Positions 34,444-42,096 of a stretch of 64,000 nucleotides of DNA are shown one piece after another. The DNA comes from Minwuia sp048007105. Lineage in GTDB: Bacteria; Pseudomonadota; Alphaproteobacteria; Minwuiales; Minwuiaceae. The notes below the pieces were generated by a model. It saw only the letters and a list, made by a program, of their open reading frames with translations, was not told the DNA's origin and did no database searches. The position numbers and the translations under genes are program-made. The stretch lies in NCBI RefSeq assembly GCF_048007105.1, contig NZ_CP180352.1, positions 1,240,001 to 1,304,000 of the forward strand, written 5' to 3'. Position 1 is the first letter of the stretch. Every line of letters begins with the position of its first letter.

Positions 34444-36321
34444 TTACTCCTGCCCGTCCAGGGCCTGGCGGATGGCGGCCTCGATCTCGGCGATCTTGAA
34501 GGGCAGCCCCTGCACCTTGGTCAGCGGTTCGATCGGCAGCACGTATTCCGACCGCAGCACGGTCGACAGCTGTCCGTGGTTCATCTCCGGGCAGATCACG
34601 CGGTCGAAGCCCTTCAGCAATTCGCCGAGGTTCCGCGGCAGCGGCCAGATATGGCGCAGATGGATGTGGCTGACGTCGTAGCCGTCGTCGCGCGCATTGC
34701 CCACCGCACGGCTGATCGGGCCATAGGTCGAGCCCCAGCCGATGATGGCGAGCTTGCCGGTCTGGTTGCCCTGATCGACTTCCTGCTCGGGGATGTGGTC
34801 GGCGACCTTCGCGATCTTGGCGTGGCGCACATCGGTCATGCGCTGGTGGTTCGCCGGATCGTAGGAGATGTGGCCGGTGTCGAAATCCTTCTCGATGCCG
34901 CCGACGCGGTGCATCAGCCCCGGTGTTCCCGGCACGGCCCAGACACGGGCCAGCGTGTCCGGATTGCGCTTGTAGGGCGAGAAGTCCTCGGTCTCGGTGT
35001 GATGCCTGACCGGGAATTTCTCGAAGCTGTCGTAGTCCGGAATCTTCCAGGGTTCGGAGGCATTGGCGACGTAGCCGTCGGTCAGCAGCATGACCGGGGT
35101 CATGAACTGGACCGCCAGGCGGCAGGCCTCGATCGCCGTCTCGAAGCAGTCGCCGGGCCCGTTCGAGGCGAGCACGACCAGCGGGCTGTCGGCATTGCGG
35201 CCGAACACCGCCTGGTAGAGGTCCGACTGCTCGGTCTTGGTCGGCATGCCCGTCGAGGGACCTGCGCGCTGCGAATTCACGACCACCAGCGGCAATTCCA
35301 CCATGATCGCGAGGCCGATGGCCTCGGCCTTCAGCGCGATGCCCGGTCCCGACGAAGAGGTGATGCCCAGCTGTCCGGCGTAGGACGCGCCGATGGCGGA
35401 GCAGACCGCCGCGATCTCGTCCTCGGCCTGGAAGGTGGTGATGTCGAACTGCTTCAGCCGCGACAGGGTGTGCAGCAGCGTCGAGGCCGGCGTGATGGGG
35501 TAGGAGCCGAAGAACATCGGCAGCTCGGCCAGCTGCGCGCCCGCGACCAGACCCCAGGCCAGGGCCTCGGCGCCGGTGATGTTGCGGTAGACGCCCGGCT
35601 CGACCGAGGCTTCCCGGACCGTGTAGCCGAGGATGCCGCGCGGCAGTTCGGCGGTCTCGCCATAGGCGTGACCGGCGTTCAGCGCCGCGATGTTGGCGGC
35701 GGCCACGTCCGGCTTGGACTTGAACTTGGCCTGCAGCCAGTCGACGGAAGACTGCCGCCGGCGACCGTAGAGCCAGTAGACCAGACCCAGCAGCCACATG
35801 TTCTTGCAGCGCAGGCCGTCCTTGTTGCCGAGCCCGAATTCCTTGACCGATTCCAGGACCAGCCTGGAGACGTCGATCTCGATGACCTGGTAGCCCTCCA
35901 GGCTGCCGTCTTCCAGCGGGTTGCTGACATAGCCGGCCTTGCGCAGGTCACGGTCCTTGAAGGTGCCGGCATCGACGATGACCAGTCCGCCTTCGCGGAG
36001 ATTGCCCAGATTGACCTTCAGCGCCGCCGGGTTCATCGCGACCAGCACGTCCGGTTGGTCGCCGGCGGTCATGATCTTCCGGGCACCGAAATTGATCTGG
36101 AACGCCGAGACGCCGAAGGTCGTCCCGACGGGCGCGCGGATTTCGGCTGGGAAATCCGGGAATGTCGCCAGATCGTTGCCGGTCAGCGCCGTGGAGTGAG
36201 TGAACTGGGTTCCGGTAAGCTGCATGCCGTCGCCCGAGTCGCCCGCGAAACGGACGACGACTGATTCGAGAACCTCGCGATGGCCCTCGCGCGGTTCGAT
36301 GACCTCTGCCGTATTGGACAT
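34444..36321 (-). CDS. korA: 2-oxoacid:ferredoxin oxidoreductase, fused gamma-alpha subunit (KorA-like)
   Basis: A 625-residue subunit in which the gamma domain (residues 1 to about 195: VVRFAGDSGDGMQLTGTQF, VLVAMNPAALKVNL) precedes the alpha pyrimidine-binding and transketolase-like C-terminal domains (FFGSYPITPASTLLHTLS, ITSSSGPGIALKAEAIG, RAGPSTGMPTKTEQSDL). This is the KorA/2-OGFOR layout. It is the first gene of korA-korB-thioesterase. The ATG at 36321 lies near the start of the gamma domain; about 200 bases separate it from the GIY-YIG element upstream. Confidence 0.92.
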   Translation of the reverse strand: MSNTAEVIEPREGHREVLESVVVRFAGDSGDGMQLTGTQFTHSTALTGNDLATFPDFPAEIRAPVGTTFGVSAFQINFGARKIMTAGDQPDVLVAMNPAALKVNLGNLREGGLVIVDAGTFKDRDLRKAGYVSNPLEDGSLEGYQVIEIDVSRLVLESVKEFGLGNKDGLRCKNMWLLGLVYWLYGRRRQSSVDWLQAKFKSKPDVAAANIAALNAGHAYGETAELPRGILGYTVREASVEPGVYRNITGAEALAWGLVAGAQLAELPMFFGSYPITPASTLLHTLSRLKQFDITTFQAEDEIAAVCSAIGASYAGQLGITSSSGPGIALKAEAIGLAIMVELPLVVVNSQRAGPSTGMPTKTEQSDLYQAVFGRNADSPLVVLASNGPGDCFETAIEACRLAVQFMTPVMLLTDGYVANASEPWKIPDYDSFEKFPVRHHTETEDFSPYKRNPDTLARVWAVPGTPGLMHRVGGIEKDFDTGHISYDPANHQRMTDVRHAKIAKVADHIPEQEVDQGNQTGKLAIIGWGSTYGPISRAVGNARDDGYDVSHIHLRHIWPLPRNLGELLKGFDRVICPEMNHGQLSTVLRSEYVLPIEPLTKVQGLPFKIAEIEAAIRQALDGQE

Positions 36322-36515
36322 GTCTGAAACGTTCTGCCTGATCGCTGTGTAGAATACGCGCCCTCCCCGACGCGGCGACGGAGACTGAATCGGGGCCAGC
36401 CCGCCGCATCGCGCAACATAGGACGATGACCCCGCCGCGGCAACGGCTGCCGCAACAGTGACGCAACAATCCCCCGTGACAGCCGAAGCCGGAACTGGCG
36501 CGATACGCATCCGAC

Positions 36516-36546
36516 CTGTCACCCCCGCCTTGTGCGGGGGTCCGGT
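36516..36546. repeat. Left 31-bp inverted repeat of the GIY-YIG element
   Basis: Begins CTGTCACCCC, itself contains an 8-bp hairpin (ACCCCCGC/GCGGGGGT with loop CTTGT), and ends GTCCGGT. It is the exact reverse complement of 36881-36911. Its first ten bases recur at 56469-56478. Confidence 0.9.
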
Positions 36547-36563
36547 CAGCCTATGCTCCTCGA

Positions 36564-36908
36564 ATGCCGACGAACTATTTTGTCTATCTGCTGACCAATC
36601 ATCGAAACGGCGTTTTCTATTGCGGCGTAACCAATGATCTTGCGCGCCGCTGCGGCCAACATGCGATGCAGACAGGAAACAGCTTCACCCGGCGCTATGG
36701 GGTGCGCTATCTGGCCTGGTATGAAGTTCACGATCATATCGACGTCGCCATCAGCCGCGAGAAGCGCATCAAGCGTTGGCCGCGCGCATTCAAGTTCAAC
36801 GTCATTGAAAGCGTGAACCCGGGTTGGCGTGACCTGTCCGCAATCCTCAACGGTGGTTCGATTGATGATTGTCCGCCCATACCGGACCCCCGCACAAGGC
36901 GGGGGTGA
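36564..36908 (+). CDS. GIY-YIG nuclease (COG2827/URI-type)
   Basis: A 114-residue single-domain nuclease. The GIY-YIG core reads YFVYLLTNHRNGVFYCGVTNDLARR (residues 5-29), with the catalytic Arg in the following helix. AISREKRIKRWPRAFKFNVIESVNPGWRDLS contains the metal-binding Glu and the typical C-terminal NPxWxDLS. Such small proteins are common, often in several copies, in alphaproteobacteria and are of unknown role. The final nine codons (PDPRTRRG and stop) are encoded by the right inverted repeat. No clear ribosome site is seen; the ATG lies just after the left repeat. Confidence 0.85.
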   Translation: MPTNYFVYLLTNHRNGVFYCGVTNDLARRCGQHAMQTGNSFTRRYGVRYLAWYEVHDHIDVAISREKRIKRWPRAFKFNVIESVNPGWRDLSAILNGGSIDDCPPIPDPRTRRG

Positions 36909-36911
36909 CAG
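36881..36911. repeat. Right 31-bp inverted repeat of the GIY-YIG element
   Basis: Begins ACCGGACCCC and ends GGGTGACAG; perfect reverse complement of 36516-36546. It supplies the last codons and stop of the nuclease gene. The rluB ribosome site starts immediately after it. Confidence 0.9.
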
Positions 36912-36925
36912 CGAGGTGACGGTGG

Positions 36926-37711
36926 ATGACTGAAGAGAAAGTTTCTGGACCGGATGGCGACGGCGAACGGATCGCCAAACGGCTGGCGCGGGCGGGTGTG
37001 GCGAGCCGGCGCGAGGTCGAGCGCATGATCGAGGCCGGCCGGGTGAAGCTGAACGGCCGCGTGCTGAAGACGCCTGCCGTTCTGGTCGGCCCCGACGACG
37101 CCATCGAGGTCGATGGCAAGCCAGTCGGCGCGCCGGAACCGCCGCGGATCTGGCGCTATCACAAGCCTGCCGGACTGGTCACGACCGCGCGGGACGATCA
37201 GGGCCGCGCGACCATCTTCGAGCACCTGCCGAAGCGGATGCCGCGGGTCATGTCCATCGGACGGCTGGACCTGAACTCCGAGGGCCTGCTGCTGCTGACC
37301 AATGACGGTGGGCTCAAGCGGAAGCTGGAACTGCCCTCGACCGGCTGGCGACGGACCTACCGCGTGCGGGCCTTCGGCGAGATCACCGATGCAGGGCTGG
37401 AGAAGCTGCGCCGGGGCGTCACGGTCGACGGCGAGCGGTTCCAGCCGATGGAGATCGAGGTGGAGAAGGCCTCGGGCAAGAATATCTGGCTGCAGGCAGT
37501 GCTGACCGAGGGCCGGAACCGCGAGGTGAGGCGCGCGCTCGACACGGTCGGGCTGACCGTGAACCGGCTGATCCGGGTCGGTTACGGCCCCTTCGCGCTG
37601 GGTCAGATGCCCCGCGGCCGCGTCGAGGAGGTGCCGGGCTTCGAGATGCGCAAGGCGCTCCGCGGGGTGCTGGAAATGCCGAGGACGCGCGATGCGGATC
37701 GTCGGCGGTAG
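36926..37711 (+). CDS. rluB: 23S rRNA pseudouridine synthase RluB-type (RsuA family)
   Basis: A 261-residue synthase that isomerises a uridine in rRNA. The N-terminal S4 domain (RIAKRLARAGVASRREVERMIEAGRVKLNG, residues 14-43) binds RNA. The catalytic domain has MSIGRLDLNSEGLLLLTNDG, with the essential Asp, and LTEGRNREVRRALDTVGLTVNRLIR. RluB (U2605) versus RsuA/RluF is assigned by overall layout. GAGG follows the GIY-YIG element's right repeat and serves this gene. Its end overlaps rsmD by 20 bases. Confidence 0.9.
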   Translation: MTEEKVSGPDGDGERIAKRLARAGVASRREVERMIEAGRVKLNGRVLKTPAVLVGPDDAIEVDGKPVGAPEPPRIWRYHKPAGLVTTARDDQGRATIFEHLPKRMPRVMSIGRLDLNSEGLLLLTNDGGLKRKLELPSTGWRRTYRVRAFGEITDAGLEKLRRGVTVDGERFQPMEIEVEKASGKNIWLQAVLTEGRNREVRRALDTVGLTVNRLIRVGYGPFALGQMPRGRVEEVPGFEMRKALRGVLEMPRTRDADRRR

Positions 37712-38258
37712 AAGCCGTGGCCTGAAGCTGGCCGAGGTCGAGACGCGGGACATCCGCCCGACGACCGACCGGACGCGGGAGGCGCTGTTCAACATCCTCG
37801 CCCACGATCCCGACCTGCGCAGCGAGGCGGGACCGTTCCCGGCAGGCGCCCGCGTGGCCGACGTCTTCGCCGGGACCGGTGCGCTTGGGCTGGAGGCCTA
37901 TTCGCGCGGCGCGGCCCATGTCAGCTTCATCGAGAAGGGCGGCGAGGCGCTGAAGATCCTGAAGGCCAATATCGCGAAGCTGAAGGCCGGCGGGGCCAGC
38001 GACATCCTGGAGCGCGACGCGCTGTCGCCGGGTCCGGCCCGGCGGCGCGCGGACCTCGTCCTGATGGACCCGCCCTATGGCGAGAACCTGACCGGCCGAG
38101 CGCTGACGGCGCTGAACCGGGACGGATGGATCGGTCCGGATACGGTGATTGTCGTGGAAACCGACAAGCGCGATGCGGTCGAGGCGCCCCCGGGCTTCGA
38201 GGTCACGCGCCAGCGCGACTACGGCCGCACCCGGCTGCATTTCCTGCGGCTCCTTTAA
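37692..38258 (+). CDS. rsmD: 16S rRNA (guanine(966)-N2)-methyltransferase
   Basis: A 188-residue methyltransferase modifying G966 of 16S rRNA. MRIVGGRSRGLKL is the family start. RPTTDRTREALFNIL, the SAM loop VADVFAGTGALGLEAYSRGA and the catalytic LVLMDPPYGENL (DPPY) are all present. It overlaps rluB and is translated with it, joining two rRNA-modifying enzymes in one unit. The length is normal. Confidence 0.95.
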   Translation: MRIVGGRSRGLKLAEVETRDIRPTTDRTREALFNILAHDPDLRSEAGPFPAGARVADVFAGTGALGLEAYSRGAAHVSFIEKGGEALKILKANIAKLKAGGASDILERDALSPGPARRRADLVLMDPPYGENLTGRALTALNRDGWIGPDTVIVVETDKRDAVEAPPGFEVTRQRDYGRTRLHFLRLL

Positions 38259-38273
38259 AGCGCTGTGTGGTTC

Positions 38274-38283
38274 CCATATGGGG
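38274..38283. repeat. CCCATATGGG palindrome after rsmD
   Basis: A perfect ten-base palindrome, followed by CGGGCG-aatgg-CGCCCG-type pairing at about 38289-38306. The pair of dyads lies between rsmD and the dodecin gene and could end one transcript or regulate the other. Confidence 0.3.
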
Positions 38284-38332
38284 AGTCCGGGCGAATGGGC
38301 GCCCGTGAAAAGCGTCGAAAGGAGAACAACAA

Positions 38333-38539
38333 ATGAGTGACGCCGTTTATCGCAAGATCGAGGTCGTCGGCTCCTCCGAAACCAGTATCGAGGATGCCAT
38401 CCAGGGCGCTGTCGCACGCGCCAACAAGAAGCTGCGCAACGTCGAATGGTTCGAGGTGGTCGAGACCCGCGGCCATGTCACCGACGGCAAGGTCGGTCAC
38501 TACCAGGTGGTGCTCAAGATCGGTTTCCGCATGGAGTGA
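38333..38539 (+). CDS. Dodecin
   Basis: A 68-residue dodecin that forms a hollow dodecamer storing flavin or CoA. VYRKIEVVGSSETSIEDAIQGAVARANKKLRNVEWFEV is the typical beta-alpha-beta start, with the Trp that stacks on flavin (W43). HYQVVLKIGFRME ends the domain. AAGGAG lies ten bases before the ATG. It is a single gene. The many flavin enzymes in this region fit a flavin-buffering role. Confidence 0.95.
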   Translation: MSDAVYRKIEVVGSSETSIEDAIQGAVARANKKLRNVEWFEVVETRGHVTDGKVGHYQVVLKIGFRME

Positions 38540-38589
38540 CCGCGCCCGACGCGCTGGTCCGGCCGCGGGGGCAGCCCTAGGTTCGGCGC

Positions 38590-39741
38590 ATGAAAGCGCT
38601 TTGGGGCCTCGCCCTCGGAAACTTCGCGGTCGGCACCGGCGCGCTCGTCGTGGCCGGCATCCTGCCGGACATCGCCCGAGACACCGGCGTCACCGACGCC
38701 GGGGCCGGGCAACTCATCACCGTCTATGCGGTCACCTACGCGGTCTGCGCCCCGCTCGTCGGTGCGCTGACCGGCAATATCGACCGTCGACTGCTGCTCG
38801 CCGCGTCGGCCTTCCTGATCGCAGCGGCCAACGCGCTGGCGGCCGTCTCCACCGAGTTCTCATGGCTGCTGGCGGCGCGCGTGGCCGCCGCCGTCGGCGC
38901 AGCGCTGTTCTCGCCCGGCGCGGCAGCCGTCGCGACCATGATGGTGCCGCCCGAACGCGTGGCGAGCGCCATCTCCATCGTCTTCGGCGGTTTCGTCATC
39001 TCCTCGCTGCTCGGCGTGCCGCTCGGCACCTGGATCGGCGGCGCATTCGGCTGGCCGGTCACATTCTGGTTCGTCGCTGCGCTGGCGGCCCTGGCTGGCA
39101 TCACGACCCTGTTCGCCATCCCCGGCGGTCTGCGCGCCGAGGGTGCGAGCTTCCGGGCCCTCGGGCGGGTTCTGGCCGACCGGCGGCTGATGGTGGCGCT
39201 CTCGATGGGCGCCACGAACATGGCCAGCCAGTTCATCCCCTATACCTTCATCGCCCTGCTGCTGATCCAGTGGGCAGGCGCGACGACCGAGGGCATCACC
39301 GCGGTCTTTCTGACTTTCGGACTGGCCAGCCTGGTGGGCAATGTCATCTCGGGTCGGGCTTCTGACCGCTTCGGACCCGAGCCGACGCTGCTGGCGGGCA
39401 TGATCGCGCTGCCGCTGGTTCTGGCGGGGCTGGGCTTGATGCAGTTCGGCCTGGTGGCCGCGGCGGTGCTGCTGGCTGTCTGGGGCATGTGCGGTTTCAG
39501 CTTCGCCGCGGCCCAGCAGGCGCGGCTGGTCCGGCTCGCGCCGGACCTGCGCGGCGTGGTGCTCTCGCTGCACGCCTCGTCGATGTATGTCGGCCAGGCG
39601 CTGGGCGCGGCGGTCGGCGCGCTGGTGCTGCAGGACGTCGGCATGTCGGCGCTGGGCTGGGCCGGCGCGGCGATGGCCCTGCTGACCCTGACGCTGTTCA
39701 TGGTCTCACGCTGGCAATGGCGGGGCCATCGGCCTCTCTGA
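38590..39741 (+). CDS. MFS transporter (drug/arabinose efflux type)
   Basis: A 383-residue protein with 12 predicted membrane helices of the major facilitator superfamily. PLVGALTGNIDRRLLL between helices 2 and 3 is the motif A loop (usually GxLaDrxGrr, here degenerate). LGVPLGTWIGGAFGWPVTFWFVA is motif C-like, typical of efflux carriers, and SDRFGPEPTL is the second-half equivalent. It resembles the AraJ/YdhP efflux group. Substrate unknown. A weak ribosome site precedes the ATG. Confidence 0.85.
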   Translation: MKALWGLALGNFAVGTGALVVAGILPDIARDTGVTDAGAGQLITVYAVTYAVCAPLVGALTGNIDRRLLLAASAFLIAAANALAAVSTEFSWLLAARVAAAVGAALFSPGAAAVATMMVPPERVASAISIVFGGFVISSLLGVPLGTWIGGAFGWPVTFWFVAALAALAGITTLFAIPGGLRAEGASFRALGRVLADRRLMVALSMGATNMASQFIPYTFIALLLIQWAGATTEGITAVFLTFGLASLVGNVISGRASDRFGPEPTLLAGMIALPLVLAGLGLMQFGLVAAAVLLAVWGMCGFSFAAAQQARLVRLAPDLRGVVLSLHASSMYVGQALGAAVGALVLQDVGMSALGWAGAAMALLTLTLFMVSRWQWRGHRPL

Positions 39742-39804
39742 GTGCCCGGACTATAGGCAACCCCGCGGTCAGTCCCTAGATTGGGCGCAGAACAAGGAGA
39801 CCCC

Positions 39805-41169
39805 ATGCCCGATACCGTGACCGCCGAACATCACCTGACGCTGCTGGACGATCTGCTGAAGCGCGCCAAGGCGCTCGGGGCCGACGCCGCCGATGCGGTG
39901 ATGGTCCGATCGGATTCCGTCGGGGCATCCTGGCGTATGGGCAAGCCGGAGGATCTGGAACGCTCGGAAAGCACCGATGTCGGTCTCCGCGTGATGATCG
40001 GGCAGCGGCAGGCGGTCGTCGCCACCACAGACCTCAACCCGGCCGGGTTCGACGAACTGGCCGAACGCGCGGTCGCCATGGCCCGCGTCAGCCCCGTCGA
40101 CAAGTATTGCGGTCTCGCCGACCCGTCGCTCTATGCGGCCGAAGTGCCGACGCTGGATCTGGACGATCATCCGGACAAGGACGCCGAGCGCCTGATCGAG
40201 CGCGCCCGCACTGCCGAGGAAGCCGCCCTGGCCGTGGATGGCGTCAAGCAGTCCGAAGGCGGCGGCGCCAGCGCCGGGCGTAGCATGGTGGCGCTGGCCA
40301 TCCGCGGTCCCGAGGCCCGGTTCGAGGCGTCCTACAGCGCGTCCAGCCACAGCGTTTCCTGTTCCGTCATCGCCGAGGACGGGCAGGGACACATGGAGCG
40401 TGACTACGATTTCAGCTCGGCCCGTCATTTCGAGGATGTCGGCAGCCCGTCCGAGGTCGGCCGGCAGGCGGCGCTGAATGCGGTGCGCCGCGTCGGTTCG
40501 CGCAAGATGGGTTCGGGCAAGCTGCCCGTCGTTTTCGATCCCCGTGTCGCCAACGGTCTGGTGGGGCATTTCGCTCAGGCGATCAACGGCTCGGCGGTGG
40601 CGCGCGGCACCTCCTTCCTGAAGAACCGGATGGGCGAGGAGATCTTCAAAGAAGGTATCCGCATCGTCGACGATCCGCTCCGGCGGCGGGGGCTGCGCTC
40701 CCGTCCGGTCGATGGCGAGGGCGTCGCCGTGCGCCGCATGAACCTGATCGATGACGGTGTCTTGCAGAGCTGGATCCTGGATACCTCGACCGCCCTGCAA
40801 CTGGGTCTGGAGACCACAGGCCATGCCGGCCGCGGCACCGGCGGTCCGCCCTCGCCCGGACCCAGCAATCTCTATCTGGAAGCCGGAAGCCAGACCGTCG
40901 AAGAACTGATCGCTGACATCGGGGAAGGCTTCTATGTCACCGAACTGATCGGCTTCGGCATCAACTACGTCACCGGCGACTACAGCCGCGGCGCCGCCGG
41001 GTTCTGGATCGAGAACGGCAAGTTCGCGCATCCGGTCTCGGAGATGACGGTCGCCGGAAATCTGAAGGACATGTTCCTGTCGCTGACGCCCGCTGACGAT
41101 CTGGCGTTCCGCTATGGCACCAACGCGCCGACGGTCCGCATCGACGGCATGACCGTCGCCGGAGCCTGA
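39805..41169 (+). CDS. pmbA: TldD/PmbA family protein (PmbA)
   Basis: A 454-residue protein matching PmbA/TldE, the partner of TldD in a zinc protease that trims peptides and modified RiPP precursors. GASWRMGKPEDLERSES near the start, then GRSMVALAIRGPEA and the C-terminal GFGINYVTGDYSRGAAGFWIENGK (the family's most conserved stretch) are present. PmbA lacks the HExxxH of TldD, as here. The ATG at 39805 has AAGGAG upstream. tldD is not in the window. Confidence 0.92.
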   Translation: MPDTVTAEHHLTLLDDLLKRAKALGADAADAVMVRSDSVGASWRMGKPEDLERSESTDVGLRVMIGQRQAVVATTDLNPAGFDELAERAVAMARVSPVDKYCGLADPSLYAAEVPTLDLDDHPDKDAERLIERARTAEEAALAVDGVKQSEGGGASAGRSMVALAIRGPEARFEASYSASSHSVSCSVIAEDGQGHMERDYDFSSARHFEDVGSPSEVGRQAALNAVRRVGSRKMGSGKLPVVFDPRVANGLVGHFAQAINGSAVARGTSFLKNRMGEEIFKEGIRIVDDPLRRRGLRSRPVDGEGVAVRRMNLIDDGVLQSWILDTSTALQLGLETTGHAGRGTGGPPSPGPSNLYLEAGSQTVEELIADIGEGFYVTELIGFGINYVTGDYSRGAAGFWIENGKFAHPVSEMTVAGNLKDMFLSLTPADDLAFRYGTNAPTVRIDGMTVAGA

Positions 41170-41174
41170 CGCGC

Positions 41175-41966
41175 TTGGCCGTCGCGCAGGAACGGAAGGC
41201 CGATCACAGCCTTCTCATGTCCACGGTCCGGGAGGCCGGGGCGCTGGCGCTCGACTATTTCGAGACCGATCTGAAGACCTGGGACAAGGGCGGCGATCAT
41301 CCGGTCACCGAGGCGGACATCGCCGTCGACCGCCTGCTGCGTGAGCGGCTGGTCGGCGCGCGCTCGGATTATGGCTGGCTGTCGGAAGAGACCGCGGACG
41401 ACCTGAACAGGCTCGACCGGCGGCGCGTCTGGATCGCCGACCCGATCGACGGCACGCGCGCCTTCATGCGCCAGGTGCCGGAGTTCACCATCTGCGTGGC
41501 GCTGGTCGAGGACGGCGTGCCGGTGCTGGGCGCGGTCTACAACCCGGCCAAGGACGAGTTCTTCGAGGCTGTCCGGGGCGGCGGCGCTCGGCTCAACGGC
41601 CGCCGCATCACGCCGTCGGCGGTGGACAATTCCGGCGATGCGCACTTTCTGACCGGCAAGCGGAACATGACCTATTTCGACTGGCCGAAGCCGGGCGAGG
41701 AGATGCTCTGCACCTGGATGAATTCCATCGCCTACCGCATGGCGCTGGTCGCCTGCGGTCGTTTCGACGCGGCGATCTCGATGGCTGGCAAGCATGACTG
41801 GGACATCGCCGCCGCCGACCTGATCCTGACCGAGGCCGGTGCGAAGTGCACGACGGTCCAGAACGGCGGCTTCACCTACAACCGCGAGCGCCCGCGTCAC
41901 CCCAACCTCATCGCCTGCGGCCCCAACCTGCACGCCGAACTGCTCGACGTGCTGGGCCGGGGGTAG
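41175..41966 (+). CDS. Inositol-monophosphatase-family / CysQ-like phosphatase
   Basis: A 263-residue Mg-dependent, Li-sensitive phosphatase. Metal motifs are WLSEETADD (Glu of motif 1), WIADPIDGTRAFMR (DPIDGT) and HDWDIAAADLILTEAGA. Substrate could be 3'(2'),5'-bisphosphate nucleotides or inositol phosphate; the PIDGTRAF form is shared with the CysQ and histidinol-phosphatase-like groups. TTG at 41175 is used, with GGAG upstream in the pmbA end, since starting at ATG 41217 would remove part of helix 1. It is probably co-transcribed with pmbA. Confidence 0.85.
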   Translation: MAVAQERKADHSLLMSTVREAGALALDYFETDLKTWDKGGDHPVTEADIAVDRLLRERLVGARSDYGWLSEETADDLNRLDRRRVWIADPIDGTRAFMRQVPEFTICVALVEDGVPVLGAVYNPAKDEFFEAVRGGGARLNGRRITPSAVDNSGDAHFLTGKRNMTYFDWPKPGEEMLCTWMNSIAYRMALVACGRFDAAISMAGKHDWDIAAADLILTEAGAKCTTVQNGGFTYNRERPRHPNLIACGPNLHAELLDVLGRG

Positions 41967-41984
41967 GGGGCAAGTCGGAACTCT

Positions 41985-42076
41985 CTGCCGTCCCCGGGCC
42001 TGACCCGGGGACCTTACGGTTCCGCCGCCGCGGCGGTGGCGATCCCAGACCCCCGGGTCAGGCCCGGGGACGGCAG
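41985..42076. repeat. REPIN-like doublet: 26-bp perfect inverted repeats, 40-bp spacer
   Basis: The left arm 41985-42010 begins CTGCCGTCCCCGGGCC; the right arm 42051-42076 is its exact reverse complement. The spacer carries a further CCGCCGCCGCGGCGG palindrome. It lies between convergent genes (CysQ-like and MDR). It could also end transcripts from both sides. Confidence 0.75.
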
Positions 42077-42096
42077 GGCAGAGTGGCAGTCATGCC

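Larger units (their letters stand above)
36516..36911 (+). mobile_element. 396-bp GIY-YIG/inverted-repeat element
   Basis: Two 31-bp perfect inverted repeats (36516-36546, 36881-36911) enclose a single GIY-YIG nuclease gene. The start codon is 17 bases inside the left repeat, and the stop codon lies inside the right repeat. No other cargo and no target-site duplication is obvious. The repeats are individually palindromic, like bacterial REP sequences. Mobility is inferred from the structure. Confidence 0.6.

Noticed and set aside
38274..38306. Riboswitch-like leader of the dodecin gene
   Set aside because: The palindromes are simple and short; nothing matches a known flavin riboswitch fold.
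41985..42076. Ordinary convergent terminator as the sole explanation of the 26-bp inverted repeats
   Set aside because: No T-runs, and the two arms are 40 bases apart and each palindromic, which fits a REP doublet better; terminator function may still exist.
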